The notes: generated by a model from the sequence alone, not told the origin. A stretch of DNA of 56,110 bases from Shewanella marina JCM 15074 (GCF_000614975.1 NZ_BALM01000027.1:1-56110), one strand, 5' to 3'. Counted from the stretch's first letter, positions 43,574 through 53,807 are shown. Program-made: numbers and translations.

Positions 43574-44521
43574 TTAAGGCATGATCGATGGTTGATCAGC
43601 ACCCTCTTTTTCAATCTCAACAGGCATCATACATTCACGATTAACACCAAGCTTCATCGCTAAGTAACTTGCAACGTAGATTGAAGAATAAGTACCAAAT
43701 AGGATACCCATTAGCAATGCAGTTGCAAAACCATGGATCATCGTGCCGCCCTTAAGGAATAGTGCGACTACGGTAATCAATGTTGTACCCGTAGTAATAA
43801 TGGTACGGCTCATCGTTTGCGTGATAGAGATGTTAATAACGTCGTACGGCGTTGCTTTACGTAACTTCAAGAAGTTTTCACGCACACGGTCATAAACAAC
43901 GATGGTATCGTTAAGCGAATAACCCACCACAGTTAACACACCCGCTAATACAGTTAAGTCGAACTCCAACTGTAAAAATGAAAACAAGCCTAATGTTAAG
44001 ATAACATCGTGCGCTAACGATACTGCAGCACCTGTAGCTAAGCGCCATTCAAAGCGGAAAGATACGTATATAAGAATACATATTAATGCTGCAATAACGG
44101 CTAAACCACCTTGCTCAGCAAGTTCTTTACCTACTTGCGGACCAACGAAGTCAACACGCTTTTGCACAACATTTTCATCAAGCTTTTTCGCAGCAGCCAT
44201 TACTTCAGAAACTTGGTCATCACTATTGGCGCCATTCTTCACTTGTAAGCGAACAATAACGTCAGTACTTGAACCAAAGTTCTGCACCACAGCACCCGTA
44301 GTAATTTCTGAATTTAATTGACTACGTAGCTCTGGTAAATCAGCAGGCTTAGAAAACGATAATTCAACTACCGTGCCACCAGTAAAGTCTAGTCCCCAGT
44401 TAATACCTTTAGTTGCTAATGAAACAACGGACAGGATAACAAGTAATACAGACAGATAAGCAACTGGCTTAGCGTAGCGTAAGAAGTCGACCGTTTTCTT
44501 TAAAGATAGAACTTGTAACAT
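43574..44521 (-). CDS. secF: Protein translocase subunit SecF
   Basis: Part of the SecDF complex that uses the proton gradient to complete Sec export from the periplasmic side. The start at 44521 follows GGGAG; a TTG at 44527 extends the frame, but the site favours ATG. The 315 residues have the RND-type six helices, a periplasmic domain (about 45-135), GLDFTGGTVVELSF, and LTVVGYSLNDTIVVYDRVREN in the fourth/fifth helix region. It follows secD by 12 bases. Confidence 0.97.
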   Translation of the reverse strand: MLQVLSLKKTVDFLRYAKPVAYLSVLLVILSVVSLATKGINWGLDFTGGTVVELSFSKPADLPELRSQLNSEITTGAVVQNFGSSTDVIVRLQVKNGANSDDQVSEVMAAAKKLDENVVQKRVDFVGPQVGKELAEQGGLAVIAALICILIYVSFRFEWRLATGAAVSLAHDVILTLGLFSFLQLEFDLTVLAGVLTVVGYSLNDTIVVYDRVRENFLKLRKATPYDVINISITQTMSRTIITTGTTLITVVALFLKGGTMIHGFATALLMGILFGTYSSIYVASYLAMKLGVNRECMMPVEIEKEGADQPSIMP

Positions 44522-44533
44522 GATCAACTCCCG

Positions 44534-46383
44534 TTAGATTGATAGTTTCTTAATACGCTTACCACCCCAAATCGCATTCACAATTGCACGTGAACCGACA
44601 ACGGCTGTAAACATTGAAGTCGCAATACCAATCATTAACGTTACCGCAAAGCCTTTCACTGCACCGGTACCCACAGCAAATAAAATTAACGCTGTAATAA
44701 AGGTGGTGATGTTAGCATCGGCAATGGTAGAGAACGCATTAGCATAACCTTCATGAATCGCTTGCTGGACACTGCGGCCATTACGTAACTCATCACGAAT
44801 ACGCTCGTAAATAAGTACGTTACCGTCCACAGCCATACCCACAGTCAATACCATGCCCGCAATACCAGGTAGGTTAATACCGCACCAGGGATCATCGACA
44901 TAATACCTACGATCATGATTAAGTTTGCGCATAACGCTAGGTTTGCAATAAAACCAAATGCACGGTAATAAATCACCATGAAAATAAGTACGATTGCCAT
45001 ACCCCAGATCATTGCTTGCAGACCATTTTCAATGTTCTGTTGACCTAAGCTAGGACCAATTGTACGTTCTTGTACAATTGATACAGGCGCAATCAAAGCA
45101 CCAGCACGAAGTAATAGTGCAAGATTTTGTGATTCCGCATGGTCAAGACCTGTAATCACAAAGTTACGACCAAGACGGGCTTGAATCGTTGCAACTGAAA
45201 TAACTTCTTCGATTTTCTTTAATTTAACGCTGCCATCAGGATTGCGCTTACCACTGTCTTTATATTCAATAAACAGGGTAGCCATTGGCTTACCAATGTT
45301 GTCCTTAGTTACGTTAGAGAAAATGTTGCCGCCTTTAGCGTCTAAGTTAATGCTCACTTGTGGTCGGCTGTATTCGTCAAAGCTTGGTTGTGCACCAGTG
45401 ATATGATCACCAGTTAACATCACCTCTTTCTTCAATACAACAGTACCGCCACCACGACGCTTATAAACTTCAGAACCTGCAGGAACTAAACCATTTTGCG
45501 CAGCACTTGGGTCAGCTTGCTCATCAACCATATGGAATTCAATCGATGCCGTAGCACCAAGAATTTCTTTAGCGCGAGCCGTATCCTGCACACCAGGTAG
45601 TTCAACGATAATACGGTCTGAACCTTGACGTTGTACCACTGGCTCTGCCACACCTAACTCGTTAACACGGTTACGAATGGTAGTAATATTCTGCAGTAAT
45701 GCTTCTTCTTTAACTTGCTTTAAGTAAGTTTCACTCATTGTCGCAAGTAATGTGTAGTTATCACCAGATGAAGCATCGGTGAAGACCATTTCATTACCAC
45801 GAGTCTTAAGGAAGTTCTCAGCTTTGTTCAAGCTTTCTGCATTACGGAATTTGATTTCAATTCCCTTCGCAGTTTGGCGAATACCCGCATAACGGATACG
45901 TTCTTCACGTAGTTGGCCACGGAAGTCAGCAACTTTAGCTTCTTCCATTTTACGAATTGCTTCGTTCATATCCACTTCCATTAAGAAGTGAACACCACCA
46001 CGTAAGTCCAAACCAAGCTTCATAGGTGAAGCACCAATATCAGCTAGCCATTTTGGTGTCGCAGGCGCTAGATTTAACGCTACTGTATAATTTTCGCCTA
46101 ATGCTTTCGCAATAGCTTCTTTAGCCAGTAACTGCTGATCAGCGTTTTGCATACGAACTAATAACTGACCATTTTCAAGAGACGAACGCTTAATTGCAAT
46201 TCCCTTGCTCTTTAAAATATCAGTTACTTCAGCTTGAGTAGCTGCGGTAACCTGAGCACCGCGTGTAGCAACCACTTGAACTGCATGATCTTCACCAAAT
46301 AAATTGGGAATAGCATACAGAAAACACACGGCGACGATTAACGCCACCATGATGTTTTTCCACATAGGGTATTTATTTAACAC
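44534..46383 (-). pseudogene. secD: Protein translocase subunit SecD, interrupted by a single-base frameshift
   Basis: SecD pulls exported proteins into the periplasm. The main frame from ATG 46383 (MLNKYPMWKNIMVALIV) runs through the periplasmic P1 domain, including LGLDLRGGVHFLMEVD, and into the helix region, then ends early after MIPGAVLTYLVL. A second frame from 44932 to 44534 contains LPGIAGMVLTVGMAVDGNVLIYERIRDELRNG. The join is near 44870-44874, where TTAACCTACC should read with one more base. Restored length is about 616 residues, the size of E. coli SecD. Since secD loss is severely harmful, a sequence error is the best explanation. Confidence 0.95.
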
Positions 46384-46399
46384 GCCTTAGCCCCCTCGA

Positions 46400-46729
46400 T
46401 TACGACTGGATAGAGCCTTTAGGCAATACCGCTGCAATGTAATCTTTTTTGATGGTAATTTGAGTTGTTTCGTTAAGGCTTAACAAAACATATGCATCTT
46501 CATCGCTAATTTTTGCGATTTTACCAACGATACCACCGCTAGTAAGCACTTCATCACCTTTACCTAAAGAAGACATTAGGTTTTTATGTTCTTTAACACG
46601 CTTTGATTGTGGGCGGAAAATCATAAAATAAAAGATAAGGCCAAAAACGACCAACATGAAAATTAATTCCATAGTACCACCACCCTGAGGTGTTCCAGCA
46701 GCATTAGCATAAGCATTTGAAATAAACAT
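46400..46729 (-). CDS. yajC: Preprotein translocase subunit YajC
   Basis: Small SecDF accessory protein of 109 residues with one membrane helix (about residues 20-40) in MELIFMLVVFGLIFYFMIFRPQ, then the conserved RPQSKRVKEHKNLMSSLGKGDEV region. AGAAGAG precedes ATG. It lies 28 bases after tgt and 16 before secD, the standard gene order. Confidence 0.97.
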   Translation of the reverse strand: MFISNAYANAAGTPQGGGTMELIFMLVVFGLIFYFMIFRPQSKRVKEHKNLMSSLGKGDEVLTSGGIVGKIAKISDEDAYVLLSLNETTQITIKKDYIAAVLPKGSIQS

Positions 46730-46757
46730 ATTTTTCTCTTCTTTTTAGCAATAAAAA

Positions 46758-47882
46758 TTAATCTTTTAATTCAGGTACTTCACGACCTTGACTGGTATAG
46801 AAGTGCTCAACAAAAGCGTCTAATTTACCCTCTGCAATCGCACCACGCAAACCTTCCATCAAACGCTGATAGTAACGAAGGTTATGAATAGTGTTTAATC
46901 TTGCACCTAAGATTTCATTACAACGATCTAAGTGATACAAGTAAGCACGAGAATAGTTTTTACAGGTATAGCAATCACATTCTGCATCTAATGGTGCAGT
47001 GTCTTCACGGTGACGTGCATTACGGATCTTAATTACACCTTCAGATGTAAATAGATGACCATTACGCGCATTACGTGTTGGCATAACACAGTCAAACATA
47101 TCAACGCCGCGGCGAACACCTTCAACTAAATCTTCAGGCTTACCCACGCCCATTAGGTAACGTGGTTTATCAGCAGGGATTTGCGGACATACGTGTTCTA
47201 AAATACGGTGCATATCTGCTTTTGGCTCACCTACAGCAAGGCCACCAATTGCATAACCATCAAAACCGATATCTAACAAACCAGTTAAGCTTTCATCACG
47301 TAAGTCTTCATATACACCACCTTGAATAATACCAAATAGTGAATTTGGATTTTCAAGACGATTAAACTCATCACGTGAACGCTTAGCCCAGCGTAAAGAC
47401 ATCTGCATTGATTTACGAGCTTCATCTTCAGTCGCAGGATATGGTGTACATTCATCAAAAATCATTACTACATCAGAACCTAAAGAGTTCTGAATTTGCA
47501 TTGATTTTTCTGGATCTAAGAAGATCTTCTCACCATTAATTGGTGAACGGAAATGAACACCTTCTTCAGTGATCTTACGAATGTCACCTAAACTGAATAC
47601 TTGGAATCCACCTGAATCAGTTAAAATTGGACGTTGCCAATTCATAAAATCATGTAGATCACCATGCTTACGCATCACTTCTTCACCAGGACGTAACCAT
47701 AAGTGGAAAGTGTTACCTAGCAGAATATCAGCACCAGTTGCACGCACTTCTTCAGGCGTCATACCTTTCACAGTACCGTAAGTACCAACAGGCATAAATG
47801 CAGGAGTCTCTACGGTGCCACGCTCAAATATCAAGCGACCACGACGTGCGCGGCCATCAGTTGTATCTAATTCAAATTTCAT
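46758..47882 (-). CDS. tgt: tRNA-guanine transglycosylase (queuosine)
   Basis: Exchanges guanine 34 for preQ1 in tRNAs with GUN anticodons. The 374-residue TIM-barrel enzyme has LTDSGGFQVFSL (catalytic aspartate), GGLAVGE, MGVGKPEDL and the zinc site CDCYTCKNYSRAYLYH with three cysteines and a histidine further on. AAGGTGAATTGAG precedes ATG. It is separated from queA by a hairpin at 47985, so it may have its own promoter or be partly co-transcribed. Confidence 0.98.
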   Translation of the reverse strand: MKFELDTTDGRARRGRLIFERGTVETPAFMPVGTYGTVKGMTPEEVRATGADILLGNTFHLWLRPGEEVMRKHGDLHDFMNWQRPILTDSGGFQVFSLGDIRKITEEGVHFRSPINGEKIFLDPEKSMQIQNSLGSDVVMIFDECTPYPATEDEARKSMQMSLRWAKRSRDEFNRLENPNSLFGIIQGGVYEDLRDESLTGLLDIGFDGYAIGGLAVGEPKADMHRILEHVCPQIPADKPRYLMGVGKPEDLVEGVRRGVDMFDCVMPTRNARNGHLFTSEGVIKIRNARHREDTAPLDAECDCYTCKNYSRAYLYHLDRCNEILGARLNTIHNLRYYQRLMEGLRGAIAEGKLDAFVEHFYTSQGREVPELKD

Positions 47883-47984
47883 CTCAATTCACCTTGCCAG
47901 AGAAACAGTCTGACACTTAACTTAATGACACTAGTGTCTATGTAATGGGGGTAATTTACCCTATTTCAACATTTGATTAAAATA

Positions 47985-48018
47985 AAATACCCATCATGGT
48001 TTATTTTGACGGGTATTT
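47985..48018 (-). terminator. Hairpin between queA and tgt
   Basis: AAATACCC (47985-47992) and GGGTATTT (48011-48018) form an eight-pair stem with an 18-base loop. T-runs are short and broken, so it is a partial terminator at best. Confidence 0.5.
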
Positions 48019-48035
48019 TAATTCAATTTATTCAA

Positions 48036-49073
48036 TTAGTTTGTTTTTTTAGTCACAAACATGGCGTCGCCATAACTAAAGAATCGATATTTATTGGCAA
48101 CAGCATGTTCGTAGGCGGCAATAACATGATCAAACCCCGCAAAAGCACTCACTAACATGATCAGCGTTGACTCAGGCAAATGAAAGTTAGTCACCATGGC
48201 ATCCACCACTTGAAACTCATAACCGGGATAAATAAAGATATCTGTATCACCATTGAATGCTTCAAGTTCATTTTCACTCGCTCTAGCGGCGCTTTCTAAT
48301 GAGCGTACTGATGTTGTACCAACAGCAATTACTCGGCCACCGTTAGCTTTAGTTTCAGCAATTTGTGCGACGACTTCTGCTGGCACCATCGCCCATTCTG
48401 AGTGCATTTTATGATCCAAAATGTCATCGACTCGAACTGGCTGGAAAGTACCCGCACCCACATGTAAAGTGACAAATGCGGTATTAACACCTTTAGCCTT
48501 TAATGCTACAAGCATCGCGTCATCAAAATGTAGGCCTGCTGTTGGCGCAGCTACCGCACCGGGTGTTTGATTATAAACAGTCTGGTAACGTTCTTTGTCA
48601 GCATCTTCATCTGGACGATCAATATATGGCGGCAACGGCATATGGCCTACAGCTTCTAGTACTTCTAAGATGGTTAATTCACTTAAAAGTTCTAATTCAA
48701 ATAATGTATCGTGACGGGCAGCCATGCGCATCTGATAACCACCATCTAGGTTGATTAACGTATCAACTTTTGGAGATTTAGAACTACGCACATGTGCTAA
48801 AATACGCTTATCATCAAGCATACGCTCAACTAGAATCTCTAATTTACCACCCGTAGCCTTTTGACCAAACAAACGCGCAGGAATAACTCGAGTGTTGTTA
48901 AACACCATTAAATCACCTGGTGCTATCATCTCAAGTAGATCAGTAAAGTGCTTATCTTCGATCTGACCACTATTACCTGACAACGTAAGTAAACGTGACG
49001 CCGTTCTATCAGGCGTAGGATAACGAGCAATAAGCTCATCTGGTAGGTCAAACGAAAAATCTGCAACGCGCAT
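48036..49073 (-). CDS. queA: S-adenosylmethionine:tRNA ribosyltransferase-isomerase
   Basis: Makes epoxyqueuosine on tRNA by transferring ribose from SAM to preQ1. The 345 residues begin MRVADFSFDLPDELIARYP and contain APTAGLHFDDAM, VTLHVGAGTFQPVRV and TNFHLPESTLIMLVSAFAG. GAGAG lies ahead of the ATG. It is divergent from acpH, as in E. coli, where acpH and queA adjoin. It works upstream of Tgt's product. Confidence 0.98.
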   Translation of the reverse strand: MRVADFSFDLPDELIARYPTPDRTASRLLTLSGNSGQIEDKHFTDLLEMIAPGDLMVFNNTRVIPARLFGQKATGGKLEILVERMLDDKRILAHVRSSKSPKVDTLINLDGGYQMRMAARHDTLFELELLSELTILEVLEAVGHMPLPPYIDRPDEDADKERYQTVYNQTPGAVAAPTAGLHFDDAMLVALKAKGVNTAFVTLHVGAGTFQPVRVDDILDHKMHSEWAMVPAEVVAQIAETKANGGRVIAVGTTSVRSLESAARASENELEAFNGDTDIFIYPGYEFQVVDAMVTNFHLPESTLIMLVSAFAGFDHVIAAYEHAVANKYRFFSYGDAMFVTKKTN

Positions 49074-49303
49074 GGTAGTCTCTCATTAGCTATAATCGGC
49101 GGCTAGTCTATTGTTAGCGGCCAATAATATCAAGATCCAATAGTCGCTTAGGCCAGCAGTTAACCGTTGAAACGGGGTTAAATCAATTTTTTGCCCAATA
49201 ATTTAGCAAAAGAGCTTAAATTTAATTCATTTTATTTGAATGTAAGTTTCATCTTATGCATCCCCCGTGTTAAGTTAAGTCATCCCCCTACCTAGTCGTA
49301 ATT

Positions 49304-49897
49304 ATGAATTTTTTAGCACATCTACATTTGGCAGATAATAGCCGCACATCATTAGCAGCCAACCTAGCAGGTGATTTTTGCAAAGGCGCTATCAGCAATC
49401 ACCCAAAATCACTACAACAAGGTTTATGGTTACATCGACAAATAGATCAGTTAACTGATAGTCATGAATTAACCATGGAGTTAATTCAGGCGTTTCCAAA
49501 ATCATTACAACGAGTTGCTCCTATTTTGATGGATCTCGCCTTCGATCATATGCTGGCAAAATATTGGGATGAATATCATCACCAACCTTTAGCTGATTTT
49601 TGTCAGTATGCTTATCAACAACTACAACAGCATCCAGATCTGCCAGAACAGCTCCGTACTATTGTACCGACAATGCAGCAACAAAATTGGTTAGCCGCAT
49701 ATGAAACTCGGGAAGGTTTAAATAAAGCGATTAACGGTGTAAGTAAGCGCTTATCTAAACCTGAGTTGTTTGATGGTGCGACTAAAACAGTCGAAAAGAT
49801 GGATATCGAAATCGAAATAGCCTTCCGTACCTTTTACCCACAATTGATGGCTTATAGCCGCATTTGGACTCGTAAAACGCCAGCTGAATATCTATAA
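49304..49897 (+). CDS. acpH: Acyl carrier protein phosphodiesterase
   Basis: Removes the phosphopantetheine group from holo-ACP. It is a 197-residue all-helical HD-like protein that begins MNFLAHLHLADNSRTSLAANLAGDF and has LWLHRQIDQLTDSH and DLAFDHMLAKYW, the AcpH (DUF479) motifs with metal-binding aspartate and histidine. It is divergent from queA. The TAA is followed directly by the next ATG, so the thioredoxin-like gene is co-translated. Confidence 0.95.
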   Translation: MNFLAHLHLADNSRTSLAANLAGDFCKGAISNHPKSLQQGLWLHRQIDQLTDSHELTMELIQAFPKSLQRVAPILMDLAFDHMLAKYWDEYHHQPLADFCQYAYQQLQQHPDLPEQLRTIVPTMQQQNWLAAYETREGLNKAINGVSKRLSKPELFDGATKTVEKMDIEIEIAFRTFYPQLMAYSRIWTRKTPAEYL

Positions 49898-50398
49898 ATG
49901 CTAAAAAATAAACGAAGAGTCGCACTCAAACTCATACGTGATGTATCGGTACTGCTCTTCGTACTTTACCTCGTAAGCTACTACCAACAACGTAATATGA
50001 ACCATGGTAACGCATTACCAATACAGGGATTGTCCACCACAGGACAGATTCTCGATAATCAGCAGTTTGATTCAGCTTATTTAATCTACTTTTGGGCTAC
50101 CTGGTGCGGAGTCTGCAAAATGACATCTCCCGCAGTCAGCGACATTGCGGCGCAGTCTCCCGTCATTGCCGTAGCAGTAGCATCAGGCAGCAATACCCTG
50201 ATCAATCAATTTCTGGCAACCAATAACTACCAATTTTCGAGTTTAAACGTCGATTCTATTCCCGGCCAATGGCGTGCTGAATACCTACCCGCTATTTATA
50301 TTGTCGACAAAAAGGGACAAATTCGTTTCGTTACGACAGGAATAAGCTCAAAGTGGGGCTTAACATTAAAATTATGGATCGCAGACACTTGGTGGTAA
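49898..50398 (+). CDS. Membrane-anchored thioredoxin-like protein (TlpA/ScsD type)
   Basis: 166-residue protein with a basic N-terminus, one membrane helix (about residues 12-30) and a periplasmic thioredoxin fold. The active site is WCGVC in YFWATWCGVCKMTSPA, and the cis-proline is in EYLPAIYIVDKKG. It resembles the copper-tolerance protein ScsD and TlpA-type reductases. It may keep periplasmic thiols reduced. The start directly abuts the acpH stop, so the pair forms an operon. Confidence 0.87.
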   Translation: MLKNKRRVALKLIRDVSVLLFVLYLVSYYQQRNMNHGNALPIQGLSTTGQILDNQQFDSAYLIYFWATWCGVCKMTSPAVSDIAAQSPVIAVAVASGSNTLINQFLATNNYQFSSLNVDSIPGQWRAEYLPAIYIVDKKGQIRFVTTGISSKWGLTLKLWIADTWW

Positions 50399-50438
50399 CT
50401 CCTGATTTTGCTAGAATCCTCGCTCCAAAGGAGAACTC

Positions 50439-51092
50439 ATGCATATTTTTGATTACAACCCCCCTTCCGTTCCTTGGTTAGACATTCGCTATATAGATCG
50501 CGATATGATTGCCATAAATAAACCTTCGGGTTTGCTATCTAATCCAGGTATTGCTGCGCATACGCATGATTGTGCGCTTACTCGCCTACAAGAACGCTAT
50601 CCTGAAGCCATTTTGGTACATAGGCTTGACTGTGCGACCTCTGGCATTATGATTTTTGCTCGTAATAAGAAAGCTGAATCGAGCTTGAAAACGCAATTTC
50701 AAGACAGACAAACAACTAAGGTTTATATTGCTGAAGTTGCAGGGCGACTTGAACACTCACAGGGAATAATTGATTTAGCCATTGCTCCAGATTTGGAACA
50801 TCGTCCTTTACAAAAAGTGTCGACATCAGGCAAATCAGCCATCACTGAATATAAAGTACTAGCGTACAGAGACAACTCAACATTGGTTGAGCTCACCCCA
50901 CAAACAGGACGCACTCACCAACTTCGAGTACATATGCAAGCATTAGGGCATACTATTCTTGGTGATGACTTCTATGGTGATGATAAGATTATCTCAGCCC
51001 GTCCAAGATTATGTTTGCATGCCCAGCAGCTCACCATATTGCAGCCCTACCGCAAAACTCCAGTCACACTTTACAGCAAACATCCGTTTTAA
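50439..51092 (+). CDS. rluA: Ribosomal/tRNA pseudouridine synthase RluA
   Basis: Makes pseudouridine in 23S rRNA (U746) and tRNA (U32). The 217-residue protein has the catalytic aspartate at 64 in HRLDCATSG, the same residue as in E. coli RluA, plus INKPSGLLSNPG and PQTGRTHQLRVHM. No S4 domain is present, as expected for RluA. AAAGGAGAACTC precedes the ATG. RluA specificity rests on length and lack of S4; other RluA-family enzymes are possible. Confidence 0.95.
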   Translation: MHIFDYNPPSVPWLDIRYIDRDMIAINKPSGLLSNPGIAAHTHDCALTRLQERYPEAILVHRLDCATSGIMIFARNKKAESSLKTQFQDRQTTKVYIAEVAGRLEHSQGIIDLAIAPDLEHRPLQKVSTSGKSAITEYKVLAYRDNSTLVELTPQTGRTHQLRVHMQALGHTILGDDFYGDDKIISARPRLCLHAQQLTILQPYRKTPVTLYSKHPF

Positions 51093-51105
51093 AATCATAT
51101 CGTTT

Positions 51106-51128
51106 AAAGGAGCATTGCGCTCCTTTAT
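51106..51128 (+). terminator. Rho-independent terminator of rluA
   Basis: AAAGGAGC (51106-51113) and GCTCCTTT (51119-51126) form an eight-pair stem with a five-base loop. The T-run is short. Confidence 0.75.
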
Positions 51129-51169
51129 GATATAACTTTCCTTGGGTACTTTTTAGCCAAGGATGATTA

Positions 51170-52528
51170 ATGAAACAGATAAACCGCCGTGACTTTCTAA
51201 AAGCCACCTCTTATGCTGCAGCAGGTCTTGCAACAAGCCAAGTCTCTGCAGGTAATAGCGCTTCTGCTAACAATAATGCTTCAGTTATTGGCCTCATTAG
51301 CCCCAAACTCGATATCGTAAAAGTGGCATTTATTGGTGTTGGTCAACGTGGCTTTGGTCATGTTAAACATTTTTGCCACCTTGATGGCGTTGAAATAAAA
51401 GCAATATGCGATCCTGACCAACAAGTATTGGATAGAGCGATTAACTATGTCACTCAACAAGGGATCACTCGCCCCGCAGCCTACAGTAATGGTAATTATG
51501 CCTATCAAGAAATGCTCAATAGAGATGATATCGATATCGTTATTATTTCAACACCATGGTCATGGCATGCACCAATGGCAATCGATACCATGCAAAGCGG
51601 TAAACACGCTTTTGTCGAAGTCCCTTTAGCACTTAGTGTTGAAGAATGCTGGCAGATCGTTAATTGCAGCGAGCAAACTCAAAAACATTGCATGATGATG
51701 GAGAATGTTAACTACGGTCGTGATGAATTGATGGTACTTAACATGGTCCGGCAAGGCCTATTTGGTGAATTATTACATGGTGAAGCGGCTTATATTCATG
51801 AACTAAGATGGCAAATGAAAGAGTTCACTCAAAAAACGGGGTCATGGCGCACCTTTTGGCATACTAAACGTAATGGCAATTTGTATCCAACGCATGGTCT
51901 TGGCCCTGTGGCTCAATATATGAATATTAATCGTGGTGATAGATTTGACTATTTAACCTCGATGAGTTCACCAGCTCTTGGGCGGCAACTGTACGCACAA
52001 CGAGAGTTCCCAGCCGAGCATGGTCGCAATCAATTAAAGTATATCAATGGCGACATCAATACCACGCTAATAAAGACAGTTAAAGGCCGAACAATCATGG
52101 TTCAGCATGATACGACAACTCCGCGCCCTTATAGCCGTCATAATTTGATCCAAGGCACTAATGGTGTATTTGCAGGGTTCCCAAATCGCATTGCGATAGA
52201 ACAAGGAGGTTCAGGCAACTTCCATCAGTGGGATACAGATATGCAACCTTGGTATGCGAAATATGAGCACCCTCTTTGGCAACGTATGGGCCAAGAAGCA
52301 CAAAAGAATGGTGGCCACGGTGGCATGGACTTTCTCATGCTATGGCGTATGGTTTATTGCCTACGCAATGGTCAACCATTAGATCAAGATGTCTATGATG
52401 GAGCCAGCTGGTCAGTCATTAATACATTGAGCGAGCAATCGCTCAATAACCGCAGTAATTCAATCACAATTCCTGACTTCACCCGCGGCGCATGGCAAAC
52501 AGCAAAGCCATTAGCAATCGTAAGTTGA
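51170..52528 (+). CDS. GH109 alpha-N-acetylgalactosaminidase (Gfo/Idh/MocA fold), Tat-exported
   Basis: 452-residue NAD-dependent glycosidase of family GH109. Members from Shewanella and Elizabethkingia cleave terminal alpha-GalNAc by an oxidation-elimination mechanism. The Tat signal NRRDFLKATSYAAAGLAT is followed by the Rossmann start VAFIGVGQRGFGH (about residues 52-64), EVPLALSVEECW, GELLHGEAAYIHELRW and THGLGPVAQYMN with the catalytic tyrosine region. NAD must be bound before export in a folded enzyme, which fits Tat. It acts in the periplasm. It may process GalNAc glycans, such as mucin sugars. Transcribed alone. Confidence 0.93.
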   Translation: MKQINRRDFLKATSYAAAGLATSQVSAGNSASANNNASVIGLISPKLDIVKVAFIGVGQRGFGHVKHFCHLDGVEIKAICDPDQQVLDRAINYVTQQGITRPAAYSNGNYAYQEMLNRDDIDIVIISTPWSWHAPMAIDTMQSGKHAFVEVPLALSVEECWQIVNCSEQTQKHCMMMENVNYGRDELMVLNMVRQGLFGELLHGEAAYIHELRWQMKEFTQKTGSWRTFWHTKRNGNLYPTHGLGPVAQYMNINRGDRFDYLTSMSSPALGRQLYAQREFPAEHGRNQLKYINGDINTTLIKTVKGRTIMVQHDTTTPRPYSRHNLIQGTNGVFAGFPNRIAIEQGGSGNFHQWDTDMQPWYAKYEHPLWQRMGQEAQKNGGHGGMDFLMLWRMVYCLRNGQPLDQDVYDGASWSVINTLSEQSLNNRSNSITIPDFTRGAWQTAKPLAIVS

Positions 52529-52531
52529 GTA

Positions 52532-52559
52532 AATAAAAACGGTGGCCTTAGCCACCGTT
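52532..52559. terminator. Terminator between GH109 and sstT
   Basis: AACGGTGGC (52538-52546) and GCCACCGTT (52551-52559) form a nine-pair stem with a four-base loop. The minus strand has a T-rich tail, so it best serves sstT. Confidence 0.85.
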
Positions 52560-52583
52560 CAATTAAGCTTGATGAGTATAACT

Positions 52584-53807
52584 TTATGCTTGATTACGTT
52601 CCGCAGCTTCACACGCTGCGGCGGTAAAGACTACGTCTGTTGAGCTATTCAACGCAGTTTCTGCTGCATCTTGAATCACACCAATAATGAAACCAACCGC
52701 AACCACTTGCATTGCAATCGAGTTATCAATACCAAACAAACTACAAGCTAATGGAATTAATAGTAATGAGCCACCTGCTACGCCTGATGCACCACAAGCA
52801 GATACAGCAGCAACAATACTCAGTAGCAAGGCAGTCATAATATCAATTTCAATCCCCATGGTATGCACAGCGGCAAGGGTTAAAATAGTAATGGTAATTG
52901 CTGCGCCACCCATGTTGATTGTTGCCCCTAATGGGATCGACACAGAATAAGTATCTTCATGTAACTTCAGCTTCTCGCATAACGCCATGTTCACTGGAAT
53001 ATTAGCTGCACTTGAGCGAGTGAAGAAAGCCGTCATACCACTTTCGCGTAAACACTGGAATACTAAAGGATATGGGTTACGACGTATTTTATAGAATACG
53101 ATAAGAGGATTAACCACTAATGCCATAATTGCCATTGCAGAAAGCAATACTGCTAATAAATGAGCATAGCCAGCTAATGATTCAAATCCGCTTTTAGCAA
53201 AAGTTGCCGCAACTAATCCGAAAATACCAATTGGTGCTAAACGAATAATAAAACGCACCATTTGCGAAATACCATGACTCACATCAGCAAATAATTGCTT
53301 GGTCGAGTCACTCGCATGATGTAGCGATAAACCAAGGCCTACACCCCAAGCTAAAATGCCGATATAGTTGCCCGTCATTAATGCATTAACAGGGTTATCA
53401 ACTAATTGGAAAAGCAAGGTATGGATAACTTCTAAAATACCTTCTGGTGGTGTAGTACCAGCAGCACCTGTGACTAACACTAAATTAGTTGGGAATAAAA
53501 AGCTTAATGCTACAGCCACAACCGCAGCGGCAAAGGTACCGAAAAGATATAGTACGACAATCGGCTTCATATTAGTTTTAGCATTTTTCTTTTGATTGGC
53601 AATTGAAGATGCTACTAAAATAAATACTAATATTGGCGCGATGGCTTTTAACGCACCAACAAATAATTCACCAAAAAATGAAATAGATAGTGCTGTTTGA
53701 GGGGCAAAGGTTGCAAGTAAAATACCCGCTACAATACCGACTAAAATTTGCAGCACTAAGCTGCTATTAGCAACTCGCGCTAATAATGATGATGAATTGT
53801 TACTCAT
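52584..53807 (-). CDS. sstT: Serine/threonine:Na+ symporter
   Basis: DAACS-family (dicarboxylate/amino acid:cation) symporter that imports serine and threonine with sodium. The 407 residues match SstT from end to end: VLQILVGIVAGILLA, ALKAIAPILVFILVA, the serine-rich hairpin STRSSAANIP-like FFTRSSAANIPVNM, and VSIPLGATINMGGAAITITI. The family motif ASGVAGGSLLLIPLA is present. There is a 212-base upstream gap with no obvious regulatory site. Confidence 0.96.
   Translation of the reverse strand: MSNNSSSLLARVANSSLVLQILVGIVAGILLATFAPQTALSISFFGELFVGALKAIAPILVFILVASSIANQKKNAKTNMKPIVVLYLFGTFAAAVVAVALSFLFPTNLVLVTGAAGTTPPEGILEVIHTLLFQLVDNPVNALMTGNYIGILAWGVGLGLSLHHASDSTKQLFADVSHGISQMVRFIIRLAPIGIFGLVAATFAKSGFESLAGYAHLLAVLLSAMAIMALVVNPLIVFYKIRRNPYPLVFQCLRESGMTAFFTRSSAANIPVNMALCEKLKLHEDTYSVSIPLGATINMGGAAITITILTLAAVHTMGIEIDIMTALLLSIVAAVSACGASGVAGGSLLLIPLACSLFGIDNSIAMQVVAVGFIIGVIQDAAETALNSSTDVVFTAAACEAAERNQA

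Noticed and set aside
44845..44932. Programmed frameshifting in secD
   Set aside because: No slippery heptamer or downstream pseudoknot seen at the junction, secD is not known to need one, and three other genes show the same one-base defect.
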